DNA of 64,000 bases, taken from Isosphaera pallida ATCC 43644. GTDB lineage: Bacteria; Planctomycetota; Planctomycetia; Isosphaerales; Isosphaeraceae. A model generated the notes under the pieces. It saw only the letters and a program-made list of their open reading frames with translations, did not search any database and was not told the origin of the DNA. Numbering within the stretch: position 1 is the stretch's first letter; every line of letters starts with the position of its first letter. Of the stretch, positions 36,677 to 46,563 are shown one piece after another. Location of the stretch: positions 1 to 64,000 of the forward strand of contig NC_014962.1 of NCBI RefSeq assembly GCF_000186345.1. The letters are read 5' to 3'. The position numbers and the translations under genes are program-made.

Positions 36677-38665
36677 TCATTCCCGCAGAGGTCGCGTGAC
36701 CTTTTGGGTTTGGTCCGCTAGAGTCGCGGACGTGCGGTCCGAAACGGTCGGGGACGAGGGGGAGGCCTGATCGGCCAGAGTGGCCGCCGCAGGTCGTAAC
36801 GCCCAGAGGTCCAACGGCGTGTAGCCTTCGGGCTGGAGTCGAAGAAGGCGAACCCAGCCGGGAAAGTCGGGGGTGTCCGGGGTCAGAGGCGTCCGATCAA
36901 TCGGCATCAGTACATGCGTCACCTGATCCGGAGTGATCCAATCCGTGGGGTTGGCTGTGATGTCGTCGAAGGCTTCCAAGCGAGTTCGAATCGCCCACGC
37001 CCGCGCGGCGGGGTCGCGCCTCCAGGGACCGCCGAAGCCGTCGATCCGATTGAACTCGGCCACTTGATCCCGCACGAACTCGTCGCGCGATTGGCCCTGG
37101 ACCGCCGCGTTGAGCGCGATGCGTCGGTGCCAAGTGAGGTCGTCGAAGGCGGGGCTCAGACGGGTCCAGTAGTTGGCCACCGGCACGGCCCCTCGCTTCA
37201 AACAGGCGATTGACACCGGCTTTTCGGGACCGGCCAACGGCGAGGCGGTCGGCAAGGTTCGATCGTCCAGCGCGTCCATCGCCCGCAGCCAGGCGCGCAG
37301 TTCCACCGACTCGTTGGGTCCCAACGCCTCGGCGCGTCTGACATTCAAGGCCAGGGCGAATTGGAGAACCGCCAGCAGACCCAACAGCGCGGCGATTGCT
37401 GCGGGACGCTCGCGGCCCAGAGCCAAGGTCAGTCCACCCAGCCAAAAGACCATCAGGCCCGGCCCCGCGACATATTTCCAATGGAAATTTTCAATCTCGA
37501 TCCCGGTGAGAAGCTGTTGTTTGACCAGCAACCAGCCGGTCGTGCCCAGAGCCCAGGTCAGGGTCAGCCCGGCCAACCACGTCTCCGACCACCCCCGACG
37601 CCGTGCGGTGATCAACCCCACCCAGCCCAGCAGCACCATCGCCGAGGCTCCTTTGGAAAGGTGTAAATCCTCGGTGCGGTTGACTACCAAAAACTTGTCG
37701 GTCCGCGCCAGCCAGTCATCGGGGAACTGATTGTAATAAATCGCGTCCTTCAGAATCGACCCCGCGCCGACGGTCAAGCCTAGTAGCAAAATGCCCAGGT
37801 AAGCCGTTCGTCCTCGCCAATCGCATACCGCCATGACCAGCAGAGTCGAGAACACCGCCGTCCAGTAGTAGAAATACACATGAAACAGCAATCCCATGAA
37901 GAGACCGGCCGAGACGGTGGCCCAAAACGGGGGATGGAGCGTTTCATCCGCGGCCATGTGGGATCGTGTTCGGATGGCGAAAGCGATGAACAGGGCCAGA
38001 AAGCCCTGGGTGAGCCCGGGGGTGGCCAACCTGAAGTTGGTCATGGGGCGGGGCGGGTTGGGATTGGGCGGAGATTCCTCTGTGGGCAGCAAGGAGAGCC
38101 AGTTCTCGATCAAAGGGCGGTAGTCCAGCACTCCCACGTCGGCCAGGAGGATAACCGTCAACGCCAGAGCCGAGGTTGATCGGAACCGCCGCGGACCCAA
38201 AATGGTGTGGAAGACCAAGAACCAGCCGATCCCCGCGGTCGCTCCCCCCTGAAGACGCCACACGATGCCCAGGTGATCCGCGGTCAGTCCGAACCAGCGG
38301 GCGAGGGTCACACCGGGGTCTAGCGCAGTGGATTTGTAGGGAACGCGGCCCAGTCGATCCGGGGGAAGCGCGGGGTCGCCGGGGACGCCCCTCAACGACC
38401 GTCCGCCCACGGCCAGGTAGTAGAGTTCGTCCTGGTCGGCGATCCAACGGGGATCGCCGGAACCTCGGGAGACGGGAGCCGACGCCTCTGCTTCGGCATC
38501 GATCCAGTCGGGGAGGGGCTGCTGGGAACAAACCCAGTGCGGCCAGACCGCGAGCATCGCTCCGGCAAGCGCCGCGAGAGCGGACCCAAGCGATACACGG
38601 AACCACCAGGCGAGGAACGCGCGGGTAGGTCGGGGGAGCTCCTGGAGTTGGGTTGGTTCACTCAT
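36677..38665 (-). CDS. Polytopic membrane protein, GT-C-like
   Basis: A 662-residue protein with about ten predicted membrane helices in the first 450 residues and a soluble C-terminal region. The first extracellular loop carries ADQDELYYLAVGGRSL, an acidic motif placed like the catalytic Asp of GT-C lipid-linked-sugar transferases; PGLTQGFLALFIAFAIRTRS and FHVYFYYWTAVFSTLLVMAV are typical hydrophobic segments. I cannot assign a family firmly. ATG 38665 was chosen because the frame before it (to 38875) is not protein-like. It lies downstream of bcp on the same strand, 217 bases away. Confidence 0.72.
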   Translation of the reverse strand: MSEPTQLQELPRPTRAFLAWWFRVSLGSALAALAGAMLAVWPHWVCSQQPLPDWIDAEAEASAPVSRGSGDPRWIADQDELYYLAVGGRSLRGVPGDPALPPDRLGRVPYKSTALDPGVTLARWFGLTADHLGIVWRLQGGATAGIGWFLVFHTILGPRRFRSTSALALTVILLADVGVLDYRPLIENWLSLLPTEESPPNPNPPRPMTNFRLATPGLTQGFLALFIAFAIRTRSHMAADETLHPPFWATVSAGLFMGLLFHVYFYYWTAVFSTLLVMAVCDWRGRTAYLGILLLGLTVGAGSILKDAIYYNQFPDDWLARTDKFLVVNRTEDLHLSKGASAMVLLGWVGLITARRRGWSETWLAGLTLTWALGTTGWLLVKQQLLTGIEIENFHWKYVAGPGLMVFWLGGLTLALGRERPAAIAALLGLLAVLQFALALNVRRAEALGPNESVELRAWLRAMDALDDRTLPTASPLAGPEKPVSIACLKRGAVPVANYWTRLSPAFDDLTWHRRIALNAAVQGQSRDEFVRDQVAEFNRIDGFGGPWRRDPAARAWAIRTRLEAFDDITANPTDWITPDQVTHVLMPIDRTPLTPDTPDFPGWVRLLRLQPEGYTPLDLWALRPAAATLADQASPSSPTVSDRTSATLADQTQKVTRPLRE

Positions 38666-38881
38666 GGCCGCGGACGATCTCAAGGGCGGAAGGGGAGGGT
38701 GGCGACGGGTTTGGAGGCAGCGAAGAACATCCAGCCGTTCCCGAACCGCTGCAACCCGATTGAGGTTGGGAGAGAAGGGAACCCCTCCCCGCCACCATCC
38801 CGGAAACGCCTGGTCCCGTCGATCATCGACCGTCCGACCCCGCGCCGTTTCTTGGGAAGAGCTGGGTTGACTCAACTCGAT

Positions 38882-39373
38882 TCAGAGCGATTGAATCACC
38901 TTGAGAACCGCCTCCACATGACCGTCCACCTTCACTCTGGGGAAGATTGTCACGATTTGGCCGTTCCGGTCAATGACGAAGGTCGTTCGCTCCACTCCCC
39001 AGGATTTCCGGCCGTACATGGTCTTCTCCTTCCAGACCCCGTAAGCCTGGCAAACCACCTTGTCGGGATCGGCCAGCAGGGTGAAGTTCAGACCGTGTTT
39101 GGCGGCAAACTTGCGGTGCGATTCCACATCGTCGGGGCTGACCCCCAGCACCACCGCGCCGGCGGCCTCGTAGTCGGCCCGGGCATCTCGGAAGCCGCAC
39201 GCCTCGGTCGTGCAGCCAGGCGTGTCGTCCTTGGGATAGAAGTAGAGCACCACGGGACGGCCCCGGAACGACTCCAAACGGACCTCCTGACCCTCTTGAT
39301 CGGTCAGCGTGAACAACGGAGCCGGTTGACCCGCTTCCAGCTTGACCACCGGCGGAGCGACAGGTTCGGACAT
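38882..39373 (-). CDS. bcp: Thioredoxin-dependent peroxiredoxin, Bcp type
   Basis: Reduces hydrogen peroxide and organic hydroperoxides with thioredoxin as donor. The 163-residue protein has the peroxidatic Cys54 in YPKDDTPGCTTEACGFRD and a resolving Cys59 five residues later, as in atypical 2-Cys Bcp/PrxQ proteins; Arg127-equivalent lies in GVERTTFVID. AAGGAG eight bases before ATG 39373 fixes the start. Upstream is a 7-bp inverted repeat TGGAAAC/GTTTCCA (39424-39430 and 39451-39457) that could be an operator. Confidence 0.95.
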   Translation of the reverse strand: MSEPVAPPVVKLEAGQPAPLFTLTDQEGQEVRLESFRGRPVVLYFYPKDDTPGCTTEACGFRDARADYEAAGAVVLGVSPDDVESHRKFAAKHGLNFTLLADPDKVVCQAYGVWKEKTMYGRKSWGVERTTFVIDRNGQIVTIFPRVKVDGHVEAVLKVIQSL

Positions 39374-39865
39374 GACGCGAACTCCTTTTCCTCAACTTGT
39401 ATCGAGATGGATAAAAACCACCCTGGAAACTTACCGTGCGGTTCTCTGTAGTTTCCACGCTCTCCCACGCGAGCGTGGCGGCGACACACCACAAGACGAC
39501 GCAACGCGAAACGATTTCCGTCTGATTTGTCATAGGCGGCGGACGGCTCCGGTCCAGACGTTGGCATGTTCGTGAACGCCGCCGGCGCGGGGTTGGCTGC
39601 AATTCGCCGTAGGTGTTGACTTCAACGGTTCGTCAACCTCCTTCAAGTCAGCTCGGATCAGTCTCCACGTGCGGAAATGCAATCGTGCGTGTTGCCCAGA
39701 TTGGTGAAGAGGCTTAGGATGAAGGAGAATTCCTTGAAAGCTGTCGCGGTGCCTCTGCAACCCTCCGCGTTCCCGCGCGTGTCAGTTCCCCCCCAAAACG
39801 CTTTGGTCGAGCGCTCGACTTGATGCCGATCCGACTCAGACTCGACCCGAGAGGAGACGCCCATC
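39374..39865. other. Divergent gap between bcp and the VWA gene
   Basis: About 490 bases. It contains the TGGAAAC/GTTTCCA inverted repeat on the bcp side and a TTGACTT...AAGTCAG imperfect palindrome near 39617-39653. No small gene or RNA was recognised. Confidence 0.4.
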
Positions 39866-42094
39866 GTGTCGCTCCATCCCCCCGATTCGGCTGTGATGGC
39901 TCGCGCCGCCGGTTCCGACGCCAACGCCTCGCCGGTTCCAGCGTTGCCCGTCGATCCCGCGCCCATGTGTCGGACGGCGTCACAGAACGGAGGTCGGACC
40001 AAAATCAGCCGAGTGGATCACAATCGGTCTGCCGAGCCTCGACGAGGCTCCGCGTTGGTGGTCGAACCCAGCGCCTTGCCTGAGGGTGATCTTGGGGACG
40101 TGGTCGGCTCGTCAACAGACCGGGGACGGCGAACGAGCGAGGGGATCAAGCTGGGCGTGACGCTCGATCCCGAGGATAACCCAGCGGCCACCGCCAACGT
40201 CCCGTCGCCGCCCCCCGCGACCAAGGCTCGACCCGAGACCGAGTCCGACGAGGCACCGCCGGTGATCTCCCGGTTGGACCTCAAGGTGTTGGCCTTCAGC
40301 GCCCTGATTCACATCGCGCTGTTGCTGGCAACCGGCCTGCTGGTAGTCCACACCGCCGACGTCGAACTGCCGATCCAATTGACCTCGACAAACACCGATA
40401 CCATCGTGCCCGAAACCGATCGGCTCGAACTAGAGTCGTTGACGACCGAAGCCGTCGGCGGCCTGGACGCGATCGCCGCGGGTAGCTTCGCGCCGGCGGT
40501 AGGCGCGCCGGCGCAGGTGGCCAACCCAGTGGTCGAACAAGCCGCGCGAATGCCTAACCCCAACGTCGAAATCGCCGATATCCCCCTGCCCAGGGCCGAG
40601 GAATCCAACCTCATGCTCAACGTCCAGGGCAGCGGGGCCGAACATGTCGGTGGGGCCGAGGGAGCCGTCGATCGGGTGGCGATGGAAATTTTGCGACGTC
40701 TGGAGCGAGGACCGGTCCTGGTCGTCTGGGCGCTCGACGCCTCGGGCAGCCTCTATGAAGAACGTCAGAGACTCTCCAAATATATCGGTCAAGTTTATCA
40801 AGACGTGTTGAAGCTTGATAACGAAGAGCTATCAGCCGGCGACAATCTGCTAACCGCGGCGGTGGCCTTTGGAAGGGACCGCAAGGTCTTGATCGAAACG
40901 CCGTCGCGCGACTTGTCGCGGATCCGCGAGGCGATCGAGAATGTGCCGCTGGATAAGACCGGCATTGAAAGTACCTTCACCACTGTTGCCGAGATTGCCC
41001 GCTACTTTGGTCGCTTTAAGCGGAACGACACCCGCTACCAAACTCTGTGCGTCATTTTGACCGACGAGGTGGGCGACGACGAGGAACGGCTCGACTTGGC
41101 GATCCAGGCTGCCCGCGACGCGGCAATGCCGGTTTATGTGTTGGGGTCGGCGGCGCTGTTCGGTCAGGTCCTCGGCATGGTCCCCTACACTGACCCCGAA
41201 AGCGGCCAGCATTATCCGGCCTTGCCGGTGCGTCAGGGCCCCGAAAGTATCCGCAACGAGATGATCAACCTGCCATTTTGGAACCGGGGGCAGGATGCGC
41301 TCCACCTGGATTCCGGTTTCGGACCTTACGCACTGAGCCGTCTTTGCGGTGCGACCGGGGGGATCTACTTCATCACCCGCCTCGGCGCGACCAAGGTTCA
41401 ATTCGATCCGGCCCGGATGCGGGAATACAAGCCGGATTGGGTGTCGATCCCCGAATACGAAGTGATGCTCGCCAAGAATCCGCTCCGCATGGCGGTGGTA
41501 CAGGCAGCTCAGATCACTCAACAACGCTTGCCCGGCCGTCCCTCCTTGACCTTCCCGCCTACCGGCACTGACGCCTTCAACACCGCGATGCGCGAAAACC
41601 AGTTCCGCGCCGACCGGACCCGGATCACCGTGGACGAAGCGTTGGAGCCAATCCTCAAGGTCGCCAAACTGCGGGACCGCGAACCCTCCAAACGCTGGCA
41701 GGCTCATTACGACCTGGCGCGGGGACGACTGATGGCGATGAAGATCCGCTGTTTCGAGTACAACTCAGCCTGTGCCCGAATGAAGATTGACCCGCTCAAG
41801 TTCAAGAATCCCAACTCCAACGCCTGGCGTTTAGTGCCGGACAACCAGGTGCGGTTCAGCGATCAAGCAGCCAAGGCGGCCGAACAGGCCCGCGAGTTGC
41901 TCAAGCGGGTCGAAACCGAACACGCCGGCACCCCTTGGGCTTATCTGGCTCGTCTGGAGCTGGAAGAGCCGCTAGGCTTCAGGTGGGAGGAAACCTATGT
42001 CGAACCGCCTCAGAGGAACGACAACCCTCCCAACCGCAAGAACACTCCCAAGAAGGCCGAGATGGCTCGGCCTCCTGAACCACCCAAGATTTAG
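39866..42094 (+). CDS. Membrane-anchored von Willebrand factor A domain protein
   Basis: A 742-residue protein. A long polar N-terminal part (1-135) precedes one membrane helix (LDLKVLAFSALIHIALLLATGLLV, about 138-161), so the rest is probably periplasmic. A VWA domain starts near 283 with VLVVWALDASGSLYEE; Asp291, Ser293 and Ser295 form the MIDAS, with Thr in ESTFTTVAEIARYF and Asp in CVILTDEVGDDEE completing it. A helical C-terminal region (about 560-700) and a Pro/Lys-rich tail follow. GAGAGGAG lies 9 bases before GTG 39866. The family is common in planctomycetes; function unknown, presumably metal-dependent protein binding. Confidence 0.82.
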   Translation: MSLHPPDSAVMARAAGSDANASPVPALPVDPAPMCRTASQNGGRTKISRVDHNRSAEPRRGSALVVEPSALPEGDLGDVVGSSTDRGRRTSEGIKLGVTLDPEDNPAATANVPSPPPATKARPETESDEAPPVISRLDLKVLAFSALIHIALLLATGLLVVHTADVELPIQLTSTNTDTIVPETDRLELESLTTEAVGGLDAIAAGSFAPAVGAPAQVANPVVEQAARMPNPNVEIADIPLPRAEESNLMLNVQGSGAEHVGGAEGAVDRVAMEILRRLERGPVLVVWALDASGSLYEERQRLSKYIGQVYQDVLKLDNEELSAGDNLLTAAVAFGRDRKVLIETPSRDLSRIREAIENVPLDKTGIESTFTTVAEIARYFGRFKRNDTRYQTLCVILTDEVGDDEERLDLAIQAARDAAMPVYVLGSAALFGQVLGMVPYTDPESGQHYPALPVRQGPESIRNEMINLPFWNRGQDALHLDSGFGPYALSRLCGATGGIYFITRLGATKVQFDPARMREYKPDWVSIPEYEVMLAKNPLRMAVVQAAQITQQRLPGRPSLTFPPTGTDAFNTAMRENQFRADRTRITVDEALEPILKVAKLRDREPSKRWQAHYDLARGRLMAMKIRCFEYNSACARMKIDPLKFKNPNSNAWRLVPDNQVRFSDQAAKAAEQARELLKRVETEHAGTPWAYLARLELEEPLGFRWEETYVEPPQRNDNPPNRKNTPKKAEMARPPEPPKI

Positions 42095-42159
42095 ATTGTT
42101 TGATGGCCCACCCCCGTCACCTTAAACGCGTGGCGGACCTCAAATCGACGTCAACGCGC

Positions 42160-42209
42160 CGCCGCCGGGTCGGTCGAACCCCACTCCAGGTTCATCCGGC
42201 CCGGCGGCG
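42160..42209. terminator. Nested hairpin between convergent genes
   Basis: Outer perfect 10-bp arms (CGCCGCCGGG at 42160-42169, CCCGGCGGCG at 42200-42209) enclose inner arms GAACC (42176-42180) / GGTTC (42189-42193). Located between the stops of the VWA gene and hflX, it is well placed as a bidirectional terminator, though there is no T-run. Confidence 0.5.
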
Positions 42210-42257
42210 TGGGCGTTGAGCAACCCCTGCACCTTGTCTCCGATCAGAACGGCTTGG

Positions 42258-43664
42258 CTACGCCGTGGCGGTCCAAGTCAGGCTCAGGCCGAGTGGGTTG
42301 CTGTTGCTCAGATCTCGACGCTTGGAAATCATCTCCTTTTGGTCCTCCCGCATCGGCGTTTGATCAACGAGAGTGGTGATGTGGAGATTCACCCCTTGCT
42401 CACTGAGGAAGCCAAGACATTTGCGGGGCAGGCGACAGAGCAAACGCACATGAAGGTCGTCGGTGTTAGAATAGTCTTGGGAGTGGATGTGAGCATGTTG
42501 GGCGAGATAAGCCAGCACCTTGCCGTCGCCGGCGTGAGTGTGAATCTCGACATCGAGCGCCGTCTCGTTGAGCTTGGCCCGCACGGCGGCTTCCAGTTCG
42601 GCCAGGCCGGTGCCGGTCGCGGCGCTGATTTCGACCACCTCGGGATGACGGGCCCGCAAAATCGCTAGGGAGTCCTGGTCCCGAACCCGGTCGCACTTGT
42701 TGAGGACCAACAAGGTGGGCACGTCGCTCAGAGCGAGTTCATGCAGCACCGCTTCGACCGCTTCGATTTGACGCTCGGCTTCGTGGCTGGAGGCGTCCAC
42801 CACGTGGAGCAGCACGTCGGCCTGCCGCGCCTCCTCCAGGGTCGCTTTGAACGAGGCCACCAGCGAGTGGGGCAAGTTGCGGATGAAGCCGACTGTGTCG
42901 GAGAGCAGCACATGGCCGCCCCCTTTGAAATGCCACTGGCGGGTTCGGGTGTCGAGGGTGGCGAACAGTTGGTCGGCGGTGTACACCCCCGCGCCGGTCA
43001 GCGCGTTCATGAGGGTGCTTTTGCCGGCATTGGTGTATCCGACCAGCGAGACGGTGGGGACCTCGGTGCGGGCGGCGACTTCGCGTTCCTTGCGAGCCTG
43101 GACCACCGCCAGCTTGGCTTTGAGGTCCTGAATTCGTTTGGCGACCAGCCGACGGTCCTCTTCGAGCTGCTTTTCGCCCGGCCCGCGAACTCCCACGCCC
43201 CCCTTGTAGCGGGAAAGGTGGGTCCACATCCGTTTGAGCCGAGGCATGGCGTATTCGAGTTGCGCCAATTCGACCTGGAGACGGGCCTCGTAGGTCCGCG
43301 CTCGAGTGGCGAAGATGTCCAAAATCACCTCAGTGCGGTCGATCACCTTGACCTTGAGTTGCTGCTCCAGGTTGCGGGTTTGGGCGGGCCCCAGGTCGTT
43401 GTCGAACAGCACGAGATCCGCCTCGTGAGCTTCGACGAGCTCCTTGAGTTCGGCCACCTTGCCCGAACCGATGTAGGTGGCGGGATCGACCTCGCGGCGG
43501 TTTTGCAGCAAACCGGCCAGCACGACCAGGCCGGCCGTTTCGGCCAGACCGCGAATCTCGTCGAGGGGATCGTCCGGGTTGTATTGCCCGTCGGGCAGCA
43601 ACACCCCCACCAGAATGGCTCGCTCCCGACGGTTGCGAGGTTGAGTGGATTTGAGTTCGGCCAA
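42258..43664 (-). CDS. hflX: Ribosome-associated GTPase HflX
   Basis: A 468-residue GTPase that splits or rescues stalled ribosomes. The N-terminal HflX domain has ATYIGSGKVAEL and LFDNDLGPAQTRNLE; a coiled helical linker with YKGGVGVRGPGEKQLEEDRR is the family signature; the G domain has GYTNAGKSTLMN (about 209-220), DTVGFIRNLPHSLVASF and NKCD. The C-terminus is of usual length. The start is a TTG at 43664 with AAGGAG 10 bases upstream. truB lies upstream on the same strand, 118 bases away, so the two RNA/ribosome genes may be cotranscribed. Confidence 0.96.
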   Translation of the reverse strand: MAELKSTQPRNRRERAILVGVLLPDGQYNPDDPLDEIRGLAETAGLVVLAGLLQNRREVDPATYIGSGKVAELKELVEAHEADLVLFDNDLGPAQTRNLEQQLKVKVIDRTEVILDIFATRARTYEARLQVELAQLEYAMPRLKRMWTHLSRYKGGVGVRGPGEKQLEEDRRLVAKRIQDLKAKLAVVQARKEREVAARTEVPTVSLVGYTNAGKSTLMNALTGAGVYTADQLFATLDTRTRQWHFKGGGHVLLSDTVGFIRNLPHSLVASFKATLEEARQADVLLHVVDASSHEAERQIEAVEAVLHELALSDVPTLLVLNKCDRVRDQDSLAILRARHPEVVEISAATGTGLAELEAAVRAKLNETALDVEIHTHAGDGKVLAYLAQHAHIHSQDYSNTDDLHVRLLCRLPRKCLGFLSEQGVNLHITTLVDQTPMREDQKEMISKRRDLSNSNPLGLSLTWTATA

Positions 43665-43781
43665 GCGCGTCTCGCTCCTTTCCGACCGAGTCGCCTCCCG
43701 TCCGACATCGGATCGGGAACCCTCGATCCAATAGGCTCCAATCAGTCTAGACCGGAGACGCGGCTCCGGTCAACGCGGCCT

Positions 43782-44765
43782 TCACATTCCTTGGACCCCC
43801 CTGAAGTCCGTGGGGTTCGCGTTGGTGGCCAAAACCCGACGCGGTTGCAACCAGACGATCCCCGAATGCCCCAGCGGCTCGGCCAGCGCGACCAGGTCGC
43901 CACCCCGCGACTCAGGCGCGACCAGCGCCACCTCGCCCTGGTCGTTGATGGCCGGCGGACTCGCCCACGCGACCACCGAAGCATCGAGCCGCTTCCCCTG
44001 AAGGATGGCGTCCATCTGTTCTTCCGTCAAACGGACGCGGGGTCGGCCTATCATCGCCTCCAACGGCGCGATCAGAACCTCCTCCAGTCGATTCAGGCTC
44101 AGATCGCTCGGCGCGTGGGCTTCCTCCAGCCGGAACCGACCGATTCGGGTCCGGGTCAATACCTCGATGATTCCGCCAGTCCCCAACGTTTGGCCAAGAT
44201 CGCGGGCGATCGACCGGATGTACGTCCCCGCGCCGCATTCAATCTCGATCTCGACCCGCGGCCATTGGTACCCCGTCAACCGAATGGCGTCGATCCGCAC
44301 CGGACGGGCGGCCAGTTCGACCGTCTCCCCCGCGCGGGCCAACTCGTAAGCGCGCCGCCCGCCCACCTTGAGCGCGGAGTGCGCGGGCGGGACCTGTTGA
44401 ATAGTCCCGACCTGCTCTTGCAAAGCGTTCTCAATCTGTTCGACACTTGGCGGAACCAAACCTGCTGGGTCGCGTTCGACCACCACGCCAGCGGCGTCGA
44501 GGGTGTCGCTGTCGGCTCCCAGCCGAATCGTGGCGGTGTAAACCTTGGTTTGAGCCTGCACCCGGTCGATGAGCTTGGTGGCCTCGCCCACCGCGACGAC
44601 CAGAACCCCCGTGGCCAGCGGGTCGAGCGTGCCGGCGTGCCCCACCTTGGGAGCGCTCCGCCTCGGGAACAGCCGGACCACGAAATCGACCACCTCCCGC
44701 GAGGTCCAACCCGGCGGCTTGGCCAGGTTGAGAAAGCCGTGGAGCGACGAACTAAAGGGTTTCAC
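43782..44765 (-). CDS. truB: tRNA pseudouridine-55 synthase TruB
   Basis: Converts U55 in the T-arm of tRNAs to pseudouridine. The 327-residue product begins just before the conserved FLNLAKPPGWTSREVV and carries the catalytic Asp48 in VGHAGTLDPLATGVL, then the motif GAGTYIRSIARDLG. The C-terminal part (about 245 onward) is a PUA-like extension. GTG 44765 has AAGGA 10 bases upstream and gives a normal length; the frame also offers ATG 44840 and a start at 44927, both of which would add non-conserved sequence. It is divergent from the GT-C-like gene. Confidence 0.94.
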   Translation of the reverse strand: MKPFSSSLHGFLNLAKPPGWTSREVVDFVVRLFPRRSAPKVGHAGTLDPLATGVLVVAVGEATKLIDRVQAQTKVYTATIRLGADSDTLDAAGVVVERDPAGLVPPSVEQIENALQEQVGTIQQVPPAHSALKVGGRRAYELARAGETVELAARPVRIDAIRLTGYQWPRVEIEIECGAGTYIRSIARDLGQTLGTGGIIEVLTRTRIGRFRLEEAHAPSDLSLNRLEEVLIAPLEAMIGRPRVRLTEEQMDAILQGKRLDASVVAWASPPAINDQGEVALVAPESRGGDLVALAEPLGHSGIVWLQPRRVLATNANPTDFRGVQGM

Positions 44766-44935
44766 GGCAAACCAGTCCTTGAGTCGAGACAGGATCGAAG
44801 CGCGAGCAGAGCAACCCGGAACCAGTGACTCAAACCACATCGCGTCATGGGCTACACTGACGACGCACCGTCCTTGCGCTGCCATTGCCCCGCGAGCGGA
44901 GGTTCCCCGCCATTGTGACCCCCACAATCAACCCC

Positions 44936-46510
44936 ATGCCCTCCTCGATCAAGACCGCGGCCCCCTGGGGTTGGTTCGGCGGGATCGTCACCGCCCTAGT
45001 TTCCCTCCGCGCGGCGATGTGGGCGGTGGGGGCGTGGGCGGCGATCGGGTTGCCGTTGGAGTCGTTCCACCTCGAAGCCAAAATGGTCCACCACGCCCGA
45101 CGGGTCCAGCTCGGCAAGGAATTGTACCCAGCTTGGGATCGCTCGCCGTCGTTGCCCAACTTCTTCGGGCCGGTTCATCCGATGCTGGTGGGGGGGCTGG
45201 CACGAGTCGTCAACGCCGACCTTCCCGCCGTGTTCACGATCGGACGGGTTGTGAGTGTCGCGGCGACCGTGTTGGCAGCGCTCGGGATCGGCTGGTTCGT
45301 GGGACGGATCGAAGGGCGGGGGAAACGTCTGGGGCTGGTGGCCGGGTTGGCGACCCTGGGCGGGGTGCCGCTGGTGGGCTTCTCCACCATGACCCGTTGC
45401 GACCTTCTGGCCGATACCCTGGGCATCCTGGGGTTTGGGCTGGCTGGTTGGGCGGTTGGGCGGCCGTGGTTGAGTTCGCCGAGCGTCGGTTCGGATAACC
45501 ATCCGAACGAGCAACGCTCGGCGTCCCCGGGGTTGGTGGCAGCCTCGGTGGTGTTGGCCGCGGCGATCCTCACCAAGCAAACCAGCGGGATTTATCTGAT
45601 CGCGGCGGTGGTGGGCTTGGTCTGGGCCGGACGACGACGCGAGGCGATCGCCTTGAGCTTGGGGACGCTGGGTCTTACGGCGCTGGTCGTGGCGGCGTTG
45701 TCCTTGACGGTCACGCCCCGCCTGGCCGCCTCGTTGCTGGGCGAGTCGTCCGCCCCGTGGTCGTTGAGCCACTGGGCGCGGGTCGTGGGCCGTCTGGTCC
45801 GCAATGGTCCCGAGTTATTGATCCTGCCCGCGCTGGGGTTCGGCCTTTGGGCGCGATCGGGCCAACCGCTCAAGGCGTCGCTGGCGATCGTGACGCTGGC
45901 GGTTTCGTTGGCCGCGTCGGCCAAGATCGGTTCGGATCAGAACTATTTCCTCGGTCTCCGCCTGGTCGCCGCATTGGCGCTGGTTGAGGTGATGATCCTT
46001 GCCCCAACCTATCGCGGCCGTACAGTGCTACGCGTGCTGGCGTTGGGTTCGCTTTTGCCGAGTCTGGCGTTGCAATTCGGCGCGACCTCGCAAAGCTGGC
46101 AAACCCGTAGTTTCTTCGATTCGGTTGCCGGTCGCGTGGCGCTCGAGCCTTACGCCGCGCTGTTCCGTCAGGCGTCCGACCGCTCCGCTCCGCCGTTTTT
46201 GACTGATTCAGGTCTGCTCAGCCTTTACCAGGACGAAGTCGGCCGCGCCTGGTTCGTCGATCCCTGGCTGTACCGTTTGATGGTCGTCACCGGGCGAACC
46301 GACCCCGGAGCGCTGGTGGAAGCAGTCGAGGCCCGTCGGTTTGAGCGTCTGGTGCTGACCTCGGACCTCTTCTCCGACCTCTACGACACCTACGAGTTCG
46401 GCCTGCCGCCCCAAGTGGTCGCCGCGGCGCGACGACATTACCGCCTGGTCGGTCGGGTCGCCGATCTGTTCCTTTACGAGTTGAACCCGCTGCCCTTGTC
46501 GTCGTCCTAA
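44936..46510 (+). CDS. Polytopic membrane protein, GT39/PMT-like
   Basis: A 524-residue protein with about ten predicted membrane helices. FHLEAKMVHHARRVQLGKEL in the first loop, TRCDLLADTLGI and ILTKQTSGIYLIAAV are in positions typical of ArnT/PMT-type lipid-linked sugar transferases of the GT-C fold. The C-terminal 120 residues are soluble (DLFSDLYDTYEFG). Substrate unknown. Start uncertain: ATG 44936 is used, but GTG 44915 has GGAGG 12 bases upstream. dapF follows after 53 bases in the same direction. Confidence 0.78.
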   Translation: MPSSIKTAAPWGWFGGIVTALVSLRAAMWAVGAWAAIGLPLESFHLEAKMVHHARRVQLGKELYPAWDRSPSLPNFFGPVHPMLVGGLARVVNADLPAVFTIGRVVSVAATVLAALGIGWFVGRIEGRGKRLGLVAGLATLGGVPLVGFSTMTRCDLLADTLGILGFGLAGWAVGRPWLSSPSVGSDNHPNEQRSASPGLVAASVVLAAAILTKQTSGIYLIAAVVGLVWAGRRREAIALSLGTLGLTALVVAALSLTVTPRLAASLLGESSAPWSLSHWARVVGRLVRNGPELLILPALGFGLWARSGQPLKASLAIVTLAVSLAASAKIGSDQNYFLGLRLVAALALVEVMILAPTYRGRTVLRVLALGSLLPSLALQFGATSQSWQTRSFFDSVAGRVALEPYAALFRQASDRSAPPFLTDSGLLSLYQDEVGRAWFVDPWLYRLMVVTGRTDPGALVEAVEARRFERLVLTSDLFSDLYDTYEFGLPPQVVAAARRHYRLVGRVADLFLYELNPLPLSSS

Positions 46511-46563
46511 CCGGTAGGACCCCGCCCCACTCCATCCTCCCTTCCATGAGGTTGCACGCAATC

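Noticed and set aside
42741-44828. Plus-strand open frame of 695 codons
   Set aside because: It is antisense to hflX and truB, both unmistakable, and its translation has the low-complexity His/Gly/Arg-rich look of a GC-rich shadow frame.
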